Source of the DNA: Adineta steineri
Lineage: Eukaryota; Rotifera; Eurotatoria; Adinetida; Adinetidae
DNA: 64,000 nt
NCBI GenBank assembly: GCA_905250115.1
Contig: CAJNOI010000063.1
Coordinates: 239,626 to 303,625, forward strand
Reading direction: 5' to 3'
The translations under genes were made by a program, and so were the position numbers. How positions within the stretch are numbered: position 1 is the stretch's first letter; every line of letters begins with the position of its first letter. Shown here one piece after another: positions 1-12,823 of the stretch. The notes under the pieces are model-generated. The model was not told the origin of the DNA. It was given only the letters and a program-made list of their open reading frames with translations, and did not search any database.

Positions 1-322
1 TTGTCATTAAACAAGAAAAAAAGACAACAAATATATACTTTGTTTGTTTCTTGTGTATTCTAATCGACTTTTCTTCTGTCTTTTCTTTTTGTTTTCTTCT
101 TCTTCTTCGTCGTCATTGTTGTTTATTTGATTATTTACACAACATGCACATTTATCATCTTTTTCGTTTGTTCATATTATCTAACGTTTTGATGAAAACA
201 AAAAGAACGAAAACGAGTTTTGTCGTTTACCTATTGTGTATGCACATTTTTTTGATCGTATAATAAAAATATTTGAAAAGACATTATCAATTAATTTTTC
301 AAAAAATCAATCACAAATAAAG

Positions 323-1420
323 TTATGCTGATACATTCACAACTAGTTTTCCTTTCATGTCTGGACGATTAAAATCTTTGATCAAATTATCGGCCGCTTC
401 TTCTAATGTATAACATTTTATTTCACCTTGTATTTCATGATCCACTACAAATTTTACCATTCGTTGAGCACATTCAATATCGCCTAATAGACTACCTTTT
501 ATAGTTATATCACGCATAATTATATTAATAACATTTATTGGTACAGGTTCTCGTGGTATTCCAACAGCTATCATAGTACCATGTTTTCTTGTAATAGTTA
601 ATGCATAAGTATATGCTTTAACAGGCTCAGTCATAATAATTGTTGCATCAACACCTGTATATACATCTTTTGTTGATGATTGAAGTGTTTTAATTTGTTC
701 AATTGCATTTTCTTCATTGATTTTACTTGAATCAATAATTAAATCAGGTGTATGTTTTAATTTTTGAACAACATCTAATGCTTCTTGACGATTATCGATA
801 GCAACAACTTTCAAGCCCATACATTTAGCAAATTGAACAGCTAAATGCCCTAATGCTCCAAGACCAATTATTCCTATAACTTGACCTTTTTTTAATGCAC
901 ATTTTTCGATGGCACTGAAAGCAGTTAAACCTGCGCACATTAATGGTGCAGCGTCTTGAAATGATAATTCATCCGGTAGTGGTACAAGCCAACGTGAATC
1001 AGCTTTTTGATACTCAGCAAAAGCACCATCTATGGAAACACCAGTTCCATCATAGTTTTCACAGTATATATTGTTATCATTTAAACAATCAGGACAATTG
1101 GCACATGCATTGTAGAAATTTATTGCACCTACTCGATCACCAATTTTATACTCATCACTAACTTTTTTACCCATTGCAACAATAATACCAGCTGGTTCAT
1201 GTGATGGTATTAATGGTAATTGTTTTGGCTTCGGTCTAGCTAGTCCGTCACGTATAAGCAATTCTGTATGACAGAAACCAGCACTTTTGATTGCAATTAA
1301 AACATCATAATCACCTAAATCTAATGGTACAGGAACATCATGATCTAAACGATAGTCACTACCAAATTCATGTAAACGTAGAGCTTTCATCGTTTTAGGT
1401 ATATTCGAAACGTTCGACAT
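323..1420 (-). CDS. Zinc-dependent alcohol dehydrogenase (MDR superfamily, microbial ADH type), intronless
   Basis: 365 aa in one uninterrupted exon. It should catalyse NAD(P)-linked interconversion of alcohols and aldehydes in the cytosol. The catalytic zinc ligands are visible as Cys50 (GFCHTE), His74-Glu75 (SHEPAG) and Cys162 (MCAGLTA). The structural zinc site is the C-x2-C-x2-C-x7-C set at 106/109/112/120. A Rossmann nucleotide-binding glycine motif, GLGALGH, sits at about 186-192. Length and motif spacing fit the tetrameric yeast/bacterial ADH group (about 340-360 aa) rather than the animal class I-III dimers, which carry an insertion. Genes around it are cut by many introns while this one has none, which with the family type suggests acquisition from a fungus or bacterium. 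The start is the first Met, followed by a short N-terminal extension before the conserved MKAL. The function call is firm; the donor is inference. Confidence 0.93.
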   Translation of the reverse strand: MSNVSNIPKTMKALRLHEFGSDYRLDHDVPVPLDLGDYDVLIAIKSAGFCHTELLIRDGLARPKPKQLPLIPSHEPAGIIVAMGKKVSDEYKIGDRVGAINFYNACANCPDCLNDNNIYCENYDGTGVSIDGAFAEYQKADSRWLVPLPDELSFQDAAPLMCAGLTAFSAIEKCALKKGQVIGIIGLGALGHLAVQFAKCMGLKVVAIDNRQEALDVVQKLKHTPDLIIDSSKINEENAIEQIKTLQSSTKDVYTGVDATIIMTEPVKAYTYALTITRKHGTMIAVGIPREPVPINVINIIMRDITIKGSLLGDIECAQRMVKFVVDHEIQGEIKCYTLEEAADNLIKDFNRPDMKGKLVVNVSA

Positions 1421-2048
1421 CCTTGATATGAAAAAAATAAAGTATCACTAAAACTATCTAACCTTACCTTTTTTGTTTGTTTTACTGATAAACACTTTGT
1501 ATGGTTAGTCAATAAATGATCCAGTCAGCATCAAGTAAACATAAGTTTATCTAGGTAAGTCAATTTATCTTTATACTATCAACGTTAGTATGAAAACTAG
1601 AGACGTATTTAGTGGGGAGAGGGAAGCGTAACGTCTCTCTGCTTTTGAAATTCACTTGTGTATGAATGTGGGTGTAGGCAACGGTGCAGAATTTCCTAAA
1701 AAATCAAAAAATTCCCAACTTAAACTTCGAAAACTTCCCAACAATTTTCAGAAATTTCCCCGAAAAACGTAATTTTTCAAAAATTTCCCTTCCCACGCGG
1801 GGGCGCACGTGGAAGATTCTGCATCTCTGGTGTGGGTGAGGATGTGGATGTAGGTATCACATCCAACAAAAAGATTAAAACTATATATCTATGTTCTTTC
1901 AATTCATACATCAACATAGCCTTTAAATGATCATCACTCAACAAATGAATAAAATTAGTTACTAATAAGTACAATTTAATTTGCGTAGAAAAATAAAATA
2001 ACAAACAAACAAACAAACAAATAAATAAATAAAATGAAAGCAATAGTT
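1421..2048. other. Intergenic gap between ADH start and ABC transporter end
   Basis: There is no coding sequence I can support. It contains a short inverted-repeat element (listed separately), two flanking TGTGGG-like tracts, and an AAAC/AAAT tetranucleotide run at about 2000-2035 just past the ABC transporter stop codon. Confidence 0.6.
1685..1823. repeat. Short inverted-repeat element flanked by telomere-like motifs
   Basis: TGCAGAATTTCC at the left end is mirrored by GGAAGATTCTGCA at the right end, making about 12-bp imperfect terminal repeats around 139 bp. The inside repeats an AAATTTCCC-like word four or five times. A GTGGGTGTAGG tract lies just outside the left end (1667-1678) and a related G-rich tract just outside the right end (1830-1854). 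It looks like a small non-autonomous element or the core of a larger fold-back repeat. No coding capacity is visible. Confidence 0.45.
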
Positions 2049-5000
2049 TTATGTTTCTTTTTGGTTTTCTGGACGTTCTTGAGCCATATATAGTTTATGA
2101 TAAATGCCATGTTCTTGAAGTAATTGTTCATGACGACCGCTTTCTTTAATTTGTCCACGATCGACAACACAAATTTTATCTGAATTTCGAATTGTTGGTA
2201 AACGATGAGCAATTGTTAGACATGATCGACCTGTTCGTGCTTGATCTAATGCATCTTGAACAACTTTTTCACTCTTATTATCTAATGCTGATGTTGCTTC
2301 ATCAAGAAGAAGAATTTTTGGATTACGAATTAAAGCTCGAGCAATAGCAACTATAATAGATTTACATATAAATATATATCTATACATTCTATTCAAGAAA
2401 GTACTAACTTCGTTGTTTTTGTCCACCAGATAATTGACCACCTTTAGCTCCACATGATGTATTATATCCCTAAAAGATATATTTTATAAAAACAAAAATC
2501 TATATTAATAATTTTTTAACAAACCTCAGGTAATGATGCAATTAATTCATGAATATTTGCTTTTTTAGCTGCTGCTTCAATATCTTCTTGTGTTGCTGCT
2601 CGTGTATTATCTCCATATGCAATATTATCACGAACAGAAAGATTAAAAAGAACTGGTTCTTGTTGTACAAGACCAAGTAATGATCGTAACCATTGAATAT
2701 TCAATGTTTTTACATCATGTCCATCAAGAAGTACCGTACCACCAAGTGGATCATAAAATCTTTGTATTAATGCAACACTTGTTGATTTTCCACTACCCGA
2801 TGGACCAACGAGAGCAGTTGTTTCACCTTCAGTACAGACTAAATTGAAATGACGTAATATACGAAGTTTTGGCCGAGCTGGATAACGAAATCGAACATCA
2901 CGAAATTCAATATTTCCAGATATAGATGACTAAAATAAAAAGAAATTAATGAATAAATATTTCTAAGAAAGAAAACAAAATTCTTTTACAAGTTTAATGC
3001 CAGATGGATCATCAGGATCAATTTTTGATTGACGTTTATTTAAATCAAATATACGTGAAGCACTTGCTTTACCCTTTGAATAATTTGGTACCATAGATGC
3101 ACTACGTCCTATAGACATTGCAGCAAAAGTAACAACAGTAAATACTCGAAAAACATCTGCGAATTGCATATCACCACTTTTAATAAGTGTAATACCATAA
3201 CCAAATGCCGTTGCATGAACTATATAATATTAAAATAGAAACTATTATTTCTATAAAAACAATTTCTTACTAAAAAACATCAATGAATTTGCAAGAGCAT
3301 TAGCAAAAGCTACATAATGAAGTGTTAACATACGACGTCTAAAATTTTAAATAATAAAAATAATTTATTATCTAGGAGATTTTTCATTTTAAAATATGTA
3401 CCGAAAATCACTATCAAATGCTTTTTTATATAATCGAATAAAACGTTCTTCTTGATGAAGTGATACAACTGTACGAATATTTTCAATAGCTTGTGTTGCT
3501 TGCTAAAAATAGATTTATTATTAATAGATCTATTTTTTAAATAAACAAACAAACAAACATACTTTTCCTCCATCTTCAGCATCATTTGATGCTGAACTCT
3601 TGTTTCCAGATGCTTTAGACATTTGTTGACCTTGAATAATACCGGTAAAAATCATTAATGGAGTAAAACAAAGAATAACTAATGTAAGTTTCCATCCAGC
3701 TATAAAACTAATTATAAGAGCTGTAACAACTGCTCCTACTGCATTGAGTATAGCACCAAATGTAGGTCCAGTAAATCCTTTAAGTGAAGCTGCATCTGAT
3801 GAAAGTCGTGTTACTAATGCTCCCAAATTATTTTCATCAACATCAAACCATCCAATTTCTTGTCGAAGCATACTTCTGAATGACATAATTCTCATACGCA
3901 TTGTTAATTCTTCTCCTGCTTTAGCTAATGTCACAGATGATAGGAATTGAAATATTCCACCAGCAACACCAACTAAGAAAAGTATATAAGTATACATTCG
4001 TATTTCATCTGTTTGTTTTTGTTGATCTGTTTCAGCAAGTGCACCAAAAATATTCGAAAATATCAGAGAAAATGCCTAAAATAAATTATTAGAATTAGAT
4101 AAACAATCGAATATATACATACTGGTGTAACAGCGCCATAACCAAGTGAAGCAATTCCACCAATTACAAGATAAAACCATTCAGGTGCATTTAATCGCAT
4201 AACTTGAAATATAATTGGCATACGAAATCCTGATTGTTTTTCTTCATCCTTAACTAGATTAGCATCATTTCCTGATTCACTTGTTTCTGATGTTACAGAT
4301 TTAGCTGAAACAATAGATGCACGTCTTAATGCCGTTGAAATCTGACGAGATAGACGACGTGATTTAGGTTTCGTTGGTGCAATAGCTTGTTTAGCTAATT
4401 CTTCTTCAAGTTCATCTTCTGGATCATTTTCATTTTCAAGTTCTTTTTCTTTTTCCTTTTCACTTTGAGCAGTAACTAATTCATAATAAAGTCCTTTATT
4501 TTGCATTAATTCATCATGTGTACCACATTCAACAACTTGTCCACGATCTAAACCAACAATAATATCAGCATTCTTTATTGTACTTAAACGATGTGCTATC
4601 ACAATTGTTGTTCGTCCTTCTTTAGCCTTATCTAATGCATCTTGAACTACTTTTTCACCTTGATTATCTAGATAGAGAAAGAAAAAAACTAATTATTGAG
4701 ATATGTAATTATATTATTCAATGAAATACCTAAAGCTGATGTTGCTTCGTCAAGTAATAAAAGTTTTGGATTAGAAATTAAAGCTCGAGCAATAGCAACT
4801 AAAAATAAAATAATAAATTTTATTCAAAAATTCTTAAAATTATTTTACCTCGTTGTTTTTGACCACCACTTAACTTATCTCCTGAAGATGTTTTATAATT
4901 CTAGAAGAACGAATAGAAAAAAATAACTATTTTATCTTTATTTTATTTAAAATTTTACTTGTGGTAATTGCATAATAAAATCATGTGCATTAGCCATTTT

Positions 5001-7375
5001 TGCAGCATTCATAACTTCATCATCTGTTGCATCGGGTTTTCCAAATCGAATATTTTCTTCAATTGTACCAAAAAATAGAACTGGTTCTTGAGAAACAATA
5101 CCAATATTTGATCGTAACCATTTTAAACTAATTGAACGTAAATTTCGACCATCTAATAAAACTTCACCTCCATCTGGATCATAAAATCGTTGAATTAATT
5201 GAATTGATGTACTTTTACCACAACCAGATGATCCACAAAGTGCAACAGTTTTTCCCGATGGTATTTTCATATTTAAATTATTAAGAATCTATTTAATACG
5301 AAGAAATTCTAAATTATTATTCTAAAACTTTTCAATAATTTCTTACAGGTGCATCTTTTCGTGCTGGATAAGTAAATTGAACATTTTTAAATTCAATATC
5401 ACCTGTAAACTCTGGTGGAGTTTCTCCTTCATCACTAAATATATTTATTTTTGATTGACGGTCAATAACTTGAAAGACATATGCACCAGAACCGGATGCT
5501 TCAGCAAATGATTGTATATTTGGTATTAAATTTGCTAATGAAAATGTTGATGTTAAACAAGAAATAAATATCTAAATGAAAAATTTCAGAATAATAAATT
5601 TAAAAAACAAAATTTTGTTTTCTTTTATCGATACATACAACCATAAATTGACCAGCTGAATAATGATCACATTCAGTACGAATTAAATATGGTCCATACC
5701 AAAAGACAATTGCAATACCACCATATAAAATAACATTAACCATTGCTTGTGCTAATCCTAATAACGCACCTTTTTTAATCCCAACACTTCGACCTTTAGT
5801 AAGATTTGATTCATACCTATATTTAAAAAAATTAATTAAATTTTTGAATTATAAAAATCATGTAGGTTTATTAAAGGAAAATGCAATGCTAAATATAGAG
5901 AATTTTTTAAAACTGCGTAATAGATTGTTCTCCAATGATGAAAATAAGAGAATTATTTTCCTTTTAAATTTTTACATTACTTTTTTTTATAAAAGAAATA
6001 ACACAGGTAAAATGGTGCATTCTATCTCAATTTCATACATCATACAAATACACTAATAAAGAAATGGAAGAACAGATGTTTTTTTATTTACCGATTTGAT
6101 TCTTTACTTTGTCCACCAAATGCTGTCACTGTTCTTATTGCACCTAAAACTTCTTGTGCAATTGAATTTGCTGTACTATATGCTTGTAATTCCATAACAG
6201 TGTATTTAATCATAATCTAAATGAAAATTAATAATAAATTATAAATCGAATATTATTCTATTTTCATTTACTTTAATTAAAATATTAAATGAAAGAATAA
6301 TCAATGGTGAAACCGAAAGAAATACAAGTGTTAATTTCCAACCTTCATAAAATGAGAATACCAATGTACCAATTATTCGAGATAGAAGACAGATAAAATC
6401 AGCAACTTTAAAACCAGTACCTTCACGAATATTTTCAAGATCATCAACAAGACGACTAGATAATTCACCTATATTATTTGATATATGAAAGACAAACAAA
6501 ATATTTTAATTTCAAATAACAAACCTGCATTTCGACAATCAAACCAACCCATTTCTTGACTCATAATACTTTGAAAAAGTGCATATCGTATTCGACGTAA
6601 TTGTCTTTCTGATGCAATCATCTAGATTTTGAAATTGAATTTTAATTTATATATATATATATTGAATTGAAATAGTTTACCCATAAAGCATACGCTATCC
6701 AATACATAACAATGCTCGAACCACCTAACGTTGCATACCATTTAATTATACCTTCAATTGTTGCAAAAGGATCACCAGTCGAACCCGCAGCAACCTCACT
6801 AAATTAATAAAATATGATTTAAATCAATATTATTTTTATATATATACCAATTAGCACTAGTAGTAGCATTTCCTTTGCCTATAGTAACTAAACCATTTAT
6901 AACACTTTGAAATAACCACATCATTATAGGCATTGCTGCTCCTGTTGCTAAAGCTAAATTGAAAGAAAAAAAAAGTCAAAAATAGAAAAACAAGTCGATT
7001 TAAATATTTCAAATTTACCTGCGATTGTACCCAGAACCATTAAAAAAATATCCAATTTATCAGCATATTTATACTAAAAGAACAATAACATCAGTATGAC
7101 ATTATTTATCTAGTTATAATACATACAATTTCAAATGTTTTCAATTTCGGTCCTTCTGGTTTTTTTGGTGCTGGTGGCTCCTTCTTTTTCGATTCTTTTT
7201 TAAATAGTCTATAGAGAAAACCTTTTTTTGCAACTTCTTGTGTTGGTTCTACTGGATCATTCGGTACCATAACAAGTGTATTATCAATTTCAGCTTTACT
7301 AAGTCTTTTAGCTGTCTCTTCATCCATAGGACTAACTTTACCATTTGCTTTGGCACTGCCATTTAATCCTGGCAT
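2049..7375 (-). CDS. ABCB1: Full-length ABCB/P-glycoprotein-type multidrug ABC transporter, 20 exons
   Basis: Exons on the minus strand: 7375-7127, 7073-7019, 6953-6848, 6798-6681, 6621-6525, 6468-6272, 6216-6092, 5816-5639, 5571-5347, 5288-4959, 4900-4849, 4798-4730, 4667-4123, 4075-3563, 3502-3402, 3338-3271, 3219-2990, 2929-2525, 2469-2409, 2350-2049. They total 4026 nt (1341 aa), in frame. The layout is TMD-NBD-TMD-NBD in one chain. NBD1 has Walker [10 protein letters not shown] near residue 468, LSGGQKQR and an H-loop [15 protein letters not shown]2 has Walker [10 protein letters not shown] near 1128, [19 protein letters not shown] and [11 protein letters not shown]. Both ATP sites therefore look canonical. 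The charged linker between halves (4210-4500) is rich in Glu, Lys and Ser. The protein should export hydrophobic xenobiotics or lipids across the plasma membrane. The N-terminal cytosolic tail of about 80 aa is Lys/Pro-rich. Confidence 0.95.
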
Positions 7376-8847
7376 GTTTTAATAGAAAAAAATGCTTCTT
7401 TTTCAAAAGAAAATTAAAAAACAAGTAGTTGAGCTTCAGTTTTATAGTGACACTTTTACATCATTTTTTTCTCGTTCTTCTTTTTAACCGTAACGCACGT
7501 TCGCGTATGGCAACGAACGGTTTTGTTCTGGGAGTACGCGAGGGTACGGCAAAGACACCTTTGTTCATAATGACGTTGCTTTTCATCATACGAGCTATTT
7601 ATGGGAAGAATTGCAGAAAAAAAAATTTTTTTTACAAGCATAATGTTTTTTAAAAGCAACACACTTTGGGTATTATTCAGCGCAACAGAGTATAAAAAAA
7701 CAGAAAAATACAAGCATCCATTCTGTTGTCATAAGTAGCATTTTCTATTGATAAATAATATAACTTGTCAAGAGTTTTACAATTTAATATATGAAACGAC
7801 ATTTGCGTATAGAGAAGTTTATTGTCGTCCGTGACCTGTAATTATAGAAACTTTAAGTTTAAATACTTTTTTGACAAGTGTTCGTAATAGAAATACGAAT
7901 ATATTTGATGATATAAATGAATACACGTGAAAGGAATTTACTTTGTAAACAATCTGCAGAAAGGTATTTGTAAAAAAGTACTCAGGTTAAATAAAGTACT
8001 AGTTTTTTTCTTTCTCTTGTCGATGCACTGGCAGTAGAAAAAATCTTATTGAAGTTTAGTCAACCGACGTAAACAACATTATTATCAGTTTGAGGAATTC
8101 ATTGATTTAATTTTATATCATCTCGCGTTACTTATAATAACTTCTATTTTAAGAAACATGACGAAGGAAATCTATACATAAGTTATTTACAAAAATTCAT
8201 GAAATAAACATCAACGGAATTGTGTTTTGTTTTTTGGTTTAAGTTCCTGTTCACTTCAATAGTTCTTTATGTGTACTCATACCAAGTTGTCATTTTTGTA
8301 AGTAAGGACTATAATTTATTTTTCAAGAGATTCTTCATTTGTTTCAAATTTTTAATTGTACAGTCGAATTTCTCTATTTTGATATAGTAAACAAATCAAT
8401 ATTAAGTAAAAAATTCTAAATGATAATTAGCGAACTCTAACGACTATTTAGTATTACATTAAATATCTGTCTTTATATTAAAATATTTTAATAAAGATAG
8501 AATAAAATTTTCTACGCAAGAAATTAGTAATAAGTTTCCACTACATCACTTTGAAAATTTACTTTCCCGGAAATTAAACTGAAAAACAAGGTTACATAAT
8601 CACCATAGTGACAAATGCATCTAGACAGCCATGTGAGTATATTTATACTATTAAAAATTAACAGAAATAGAAACAGATCTTTCATTCTTCTAATTTTTTA
8701 AAGCATATATATGCTTCGTTGACCTATGATATCTGTAAATATTTCTTTTAATTTCTTAGTAGTAATTATTTTATTTCATAAGATAAAGAAATAATGATAA
8801 ACAATTATTGAATAAAGTTTTCAATTAGGCACTTATTATAAATTTCA
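7376..8847. other. Intergenic region, about 1.5 kb
   Basis: This lies between the ABC transporter start and the end of the plexin-domain gene, both on the minus strand. It presumably holds the ABC promoter. I see AT-rich sequence with no open frame of convincing composition, no RNA gene and no clear repeat. Confidence 0.5.
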
Positions 8848-11800
8848 TTAATTTGAACCAGTAAAACGTTTGAAACGAGCAATATAATTTGATGGACGAT
8901 GTTCAAGAAGCCACATACCAGCGGATGATGTTGGATTACGATAAGCATAACCATATGTAACAGCAAGTGTAACAAGAGAAAGAATAAGAACAGATAATAA
9001 AAGTGTAACAACAATTGTACGAAATGTTGAATAATGTCGAGATGGTGCAGTCAAAGATTCTTTTCGATTTTCAAAATGAATTATGGGTGGTGATGATGAT
9101 GGAAAATGAGTGTCATCATCGATATCTTCCATACTATTTGAACATGTATTATCAGATGCTAAGCGATGACATTGTGATCGAATCCATTGTTGACGTGAAC
9201 GATCATAACCATCAGAACATTTTTGTATATCATTACACCATGAACAATTATATCGTTTACCACGATTAGCCAAACATGATGCACAATCAGTAAATGTATT
9301 ACAAGCTAAAAATAAATAATTAGAAAATAATGATTTCTGTTTCTCTATTCGTTTAGTAACACAGATCGACAATCGAGTAAATGAATGTAACTAGATCATA
9401 TATCGGATTCTCTATTGATGAGATGAATATAGCCTACAAAATTATTATGCCTGGAGTCTCTTCCTTAGTTCTACGTACAAACCATTTTTGAAAGATCATA
9501 TTGTTCCGTAAGATAATAATTATAGGAAATTATATGTCATAGTAAGATTCTACATCTTATTTCTTTCCATTATAACGTGTTCTTCCTACTTATTCAGAGT
9601 AAAAAACAATTATTCTAAAATTATAGTCATTAATAAATTTGCATCAAAGATAATCATTACAAGTGCATTCAGGTATATGAAAACTGCCGTCTTTTCGCTT
9701 TTTAATCAAGTCTTACAAAGAGATCCGTCATAGTCACATCCTACTAATAGTTAGTTTGAATATATATATCATACACATAGTCTCGAATTATTCCATGAAA
9801 AACTAAACACTTACTTTGATCCATATCAAAAACAATTGAAACTCCATTATGAATTTTTTCTTTATCTAAATTAATTTTATCATAAAGTGTTATAACTCGT
9901 ACAATATGTTCATTAGTTGAATGTTGTGATAAATATGCATCCGAAAGACCAATACGATGAGCATGATTTGAACTCGAAATTTTTACATTTGGTATTTGTA
10001 AATAATTAAAATAAATATTTCCTAATTAAATACAAACATAAATACATATATACGTGTACTTAAAATAGAAGTAATATAACAAACCAGTATTTTGTAAAAT
10101 AGCTTGAAATGTAAATGGACCAGCATCTTGCTGATCTTGTAAATAAACTTTAGTCCATGTACATACAAAATGTGTACCATTATCATAATAACTTATTTCA
10201 GTTTCATTATCACCAAGTGACGCATCAAAATTTGCCATAAATGGTGCAATGCTATCAGTAAAAAACAACCAATTAGATATAATATTAGAGTATTAAACTT
10301 ACTATTGTGTACTACCAATTAATGCCGAATGAAGTAGATCACCCGTATAAATAAAACCTACAAAGTAGAATATATATTTTAGATTATTCTATTAAGAAGA
10401 AAATCATGATAATTAAAAGCGTCAGTGAATAAAATCGAGAAATGGGTTTTTCAGCAAAGAAATATCATCAATAAAAGCAAAAATAATAGACAAACAATAT
10501 TAACTGTCACCATCACTTACAAGAACTTTATATTTCTTCTATCAATGTATTGTAAAATAAATTAAATAATATTTACTAAAAATCTAAGACAGAAAAAATT
10601 ACCTCCAGTAGCAACCAAAATTTTATATATAACATGACCATAAAACGGAAAACCAAATTTTAAACCAATTCCCTATAAATTTTGTTTCATAATATAAATA
10701 AAATAAAGTTAGATATATTTTAACATACAAATGCTGATCGATGTCGATTTGAAAGTGCATGAATACGAATAAATTGATCATTATCATGTACAAAATTCAT
10801 TGGTATACCTTCCGTATTTCGAACAACATATGAAACATTATAATAATGATGATCATTCTATAGTAAAGAAAATAAAAATGAATCAAAAAATATTATCGAA
10901 ATATAAACATACAATATAAACAGTTTGTTCTGAAGTATTAAATAGACTTTTATTTGAATCAAGAAATTTAAAATCATTAGTTTCATCAATATAAGCAAAG
11001 TGTGATGATAATATTGTTGAAGGTGTAGATAATATACCTTCAACACTTGGCATATGTATTTCATCTTTACTTTTCATAGTAACGGAACTTATTATTGTAT
11101 CTTTCGATGCTAAAATTTAATAACGAAAAAAGTTCAATTTATTTTTATTGCAAAATAAGTCTTACGTGGACATGAATAATTCTCAAGAAATATTTGAACT
11201 TGTTTGACATTTATTGGACATTGATATTGAACTTCTTTTTTCACTTCATTCATAAAGTCTGATATAGTACTAAAAAAAGAAAAGATTAATTTAACAAATG
11301 AAAAACTATGCTCTGCTAGTCAGTAATTGATCTTTCTAGGGTATAGTTTTTGTTAAATAAAAAGAAAACTTACTGGCAATAATTATCATCTTTATTATGA
11401 GACCAATATGTAAATAATTTTTTCGTAATGATTGATCGTTTTTCATGTGGACATAATTGATGTTGATCATCGATATTACATTTATCAATACCAAGTAAAC
11501 GAAGTAAATTAAGAATTAAACTTCCATATGATTTAACACTTAATGGACAATGAAGCGAATCAAAACATGATGAAAAAGCTCTAAAAAAATATTAAGTTAT
11601 ATATATATGAGGGAGTAAGGCATGTTATTTGAGTTTACTTGCAATCTTTTATATCTAAACATTGAAATAATTTAACATAAACATTTTGTCCACATGAAAT
11701 TTGATCTTTATCAATTTCAGGATAGAACCAAGATGATTGATCACGTTTTAATCGAGCATTTGTTGAAATAATTTTATATGGTTCTTGATATTGATAAGAT

Positions 11801-11892
11801 AAATCATTCATTAATATAATATCTTCATTATTTCCATTTGATTTATTTAATAAAAATATTAAATAAATAAATATTTGAACGAAATACTTCAT
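8848..11892 (-). CDS. PLXDC: Plexin domain-containing protein (PLXDC/TEM7 family), 10 exons
   Basis: Exons: 11892-11639, 11580-11374, 11269-11166, 11109-10913, 10857-10729, 10672-10603, 10357-10303, 10251-10085, 10021-9815, 9305-8848. They total 1848 nt (615 aa), in frame. The N-terminus MKYFVQIFIYLIFLL is a signal peptide. A Cys-bearing N-terminal region follows, then the nidogen-like extracellular domain with the PLXDC-typical stretch IAPFMANFDASLGDNET...YYDNGTHF...FTFQAIL. A PSI module follows (about residues 464-520; CASC, CSWC, KCS, QC), then one transmembrane helix near 557-585 and a short basic cytosolic tail. Vertebrate PLXDC1/2 have this order and are receptors for PEDF; the ligand here is unknown. 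The last intron (9306-9814) is the largest, at about 0.5 kb. The start lies 382 bp from the divergent EF-hand gene. Confidence 0.92.
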
Positions 11893-12274
11893 TCTATTTA
11901 TCTATAAATCCAATTTAGATATAAGATAAACTATCTATCTAATCTTTTGCATACACGACTAACGAATAAAATAACAAAAAAAAAAGAAAAAAGAATTGTG
12001 TATGTTTTTATTCAATGTGAAAGAGAACGAAAAAGAAAGAGAAGAAAATGAAATAGCTATACACGAGGTCACCTGTATACTTTCCTGACTGAATCAATGT
12101 AGGTATAACGAATGTCTCATTGATTATGTACGTGACGTTTGTCGTTCGTTCTTCTCTTTTTCTTAACGAAAAACGATTAATTGATCATTATCATAAGAGA
12201 AAACTAATCCTCACGACTATATTCTTGTTCCTTTATTTTTGTTTTTCTTTCTCGTCAATAACATTCATCTAAAC
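11893..12274. promoter_or_regulatory. Shared divergent promoter region (PLXDC-like / EF-hand)
   Basis: Only 382 bp separate two head-to-head start codons, so both core promoters must lie here. It contains purine-rich (GA) stretches at about 12018-12052 and no obvious single TATA element that I can assign. This is inference from gene orientation. Confidence 0.4.
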
Positions 12275-12742
12275 ATGGCCGTGAATGGTAATGATACATC
12301 AACTGATGATCGTTTAAAACAAGCATATGAAGTTTTATCTAAACGAAATCATAATCGTGCATTAGGTCTTAAAGATGCTGGAATTTGTATACGTGCAGCA
12401 GGTTATAGTCCATCAAATAATGAACTTAAAAAAATAATTGATACAAAATTAGGTACAACTTATTCTCATCAATTATTTGATTTAAAAACAATTGAAGATT
12501 TATGTACTGGTTTAAAGAAACGTTCGGAAAGAGATGTACATGATAGTTTACGTTGTTTTGATTATGAACGTAATGGTTTTATATCTGCTCAAGAATTAAA
12601 ATATTTCTTAGGTACACGTGGAGAAAAATTAAGTGAAGAAGAAATTGATGAAATGTTACGTGATTTGGATATTGATCAACAAGGAATGTTATCTATTGAA
12701 CAAGCATTATCATTATTTTTTGTTGGAGATTATACCGAATAA
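12275..12742 (+). CDS. EF-hand protein, calmodulin / myosin essential light chain-like
   Basis: Single exon, 155 aa starting at MAVNGND. An upstream in-frame Met at 12239 would add a hydrophobic 12-residue leader and is less likely. The fold is that of a two-lobed EF-hand protein. The third loop, DYERNGFISAQE (about residue 100), keeps Asp, Glu, Asn and the terminal Glu and could bind calcium. The fourth loop, DIDQQGMLSIEQ, ends in Gln rather than Glu and is probably degenerate. The N-terminal loops are also degenerate. That pattern and the KYFLGTRGEKLSEEEIDEML segment are closer to myosin essential light chains than to calmodulin. It is convergent with the SID-1-like gene, with stop codons about 80 bp apart, so their 3' UTRs probably overlap. 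Confidence 0.85.
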   Translation: MAVNGNDTSTDDRLKQAYEVLSKRNHNRALGLKDAGICIRAAGYSPSNNELKKIIDTKLGTTYSHQLFDLKTIEDLCTGLKKRSERDVHDSLRCFDYERNGFISAQELKYFLGTRGEKLSEEEIDEMLRDLDIDQQGMLSIEQALSLFFVGDYTE

Positions 12743-12823
12743 GAAAACATTTTATTATTATTATTATCTAGAAAAAAAAGAAAATAAACAAAAATACATG
12801 AGACTTCTTTTTTTTTCGTTTTT

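Noticed and set aside
1-322. Possible gene at the left edge (frame 51-263)
   Set aside because: T-rich, Leu/Phe/Cys-rich translation with no family features; likely intergenic or 3' UTR.
943-1161. Open frame on the plus strand
   Set aside because: It is the antisense shadow of the alcohol dehydrogenase exon and has His/Gln-rich nonsense composition.
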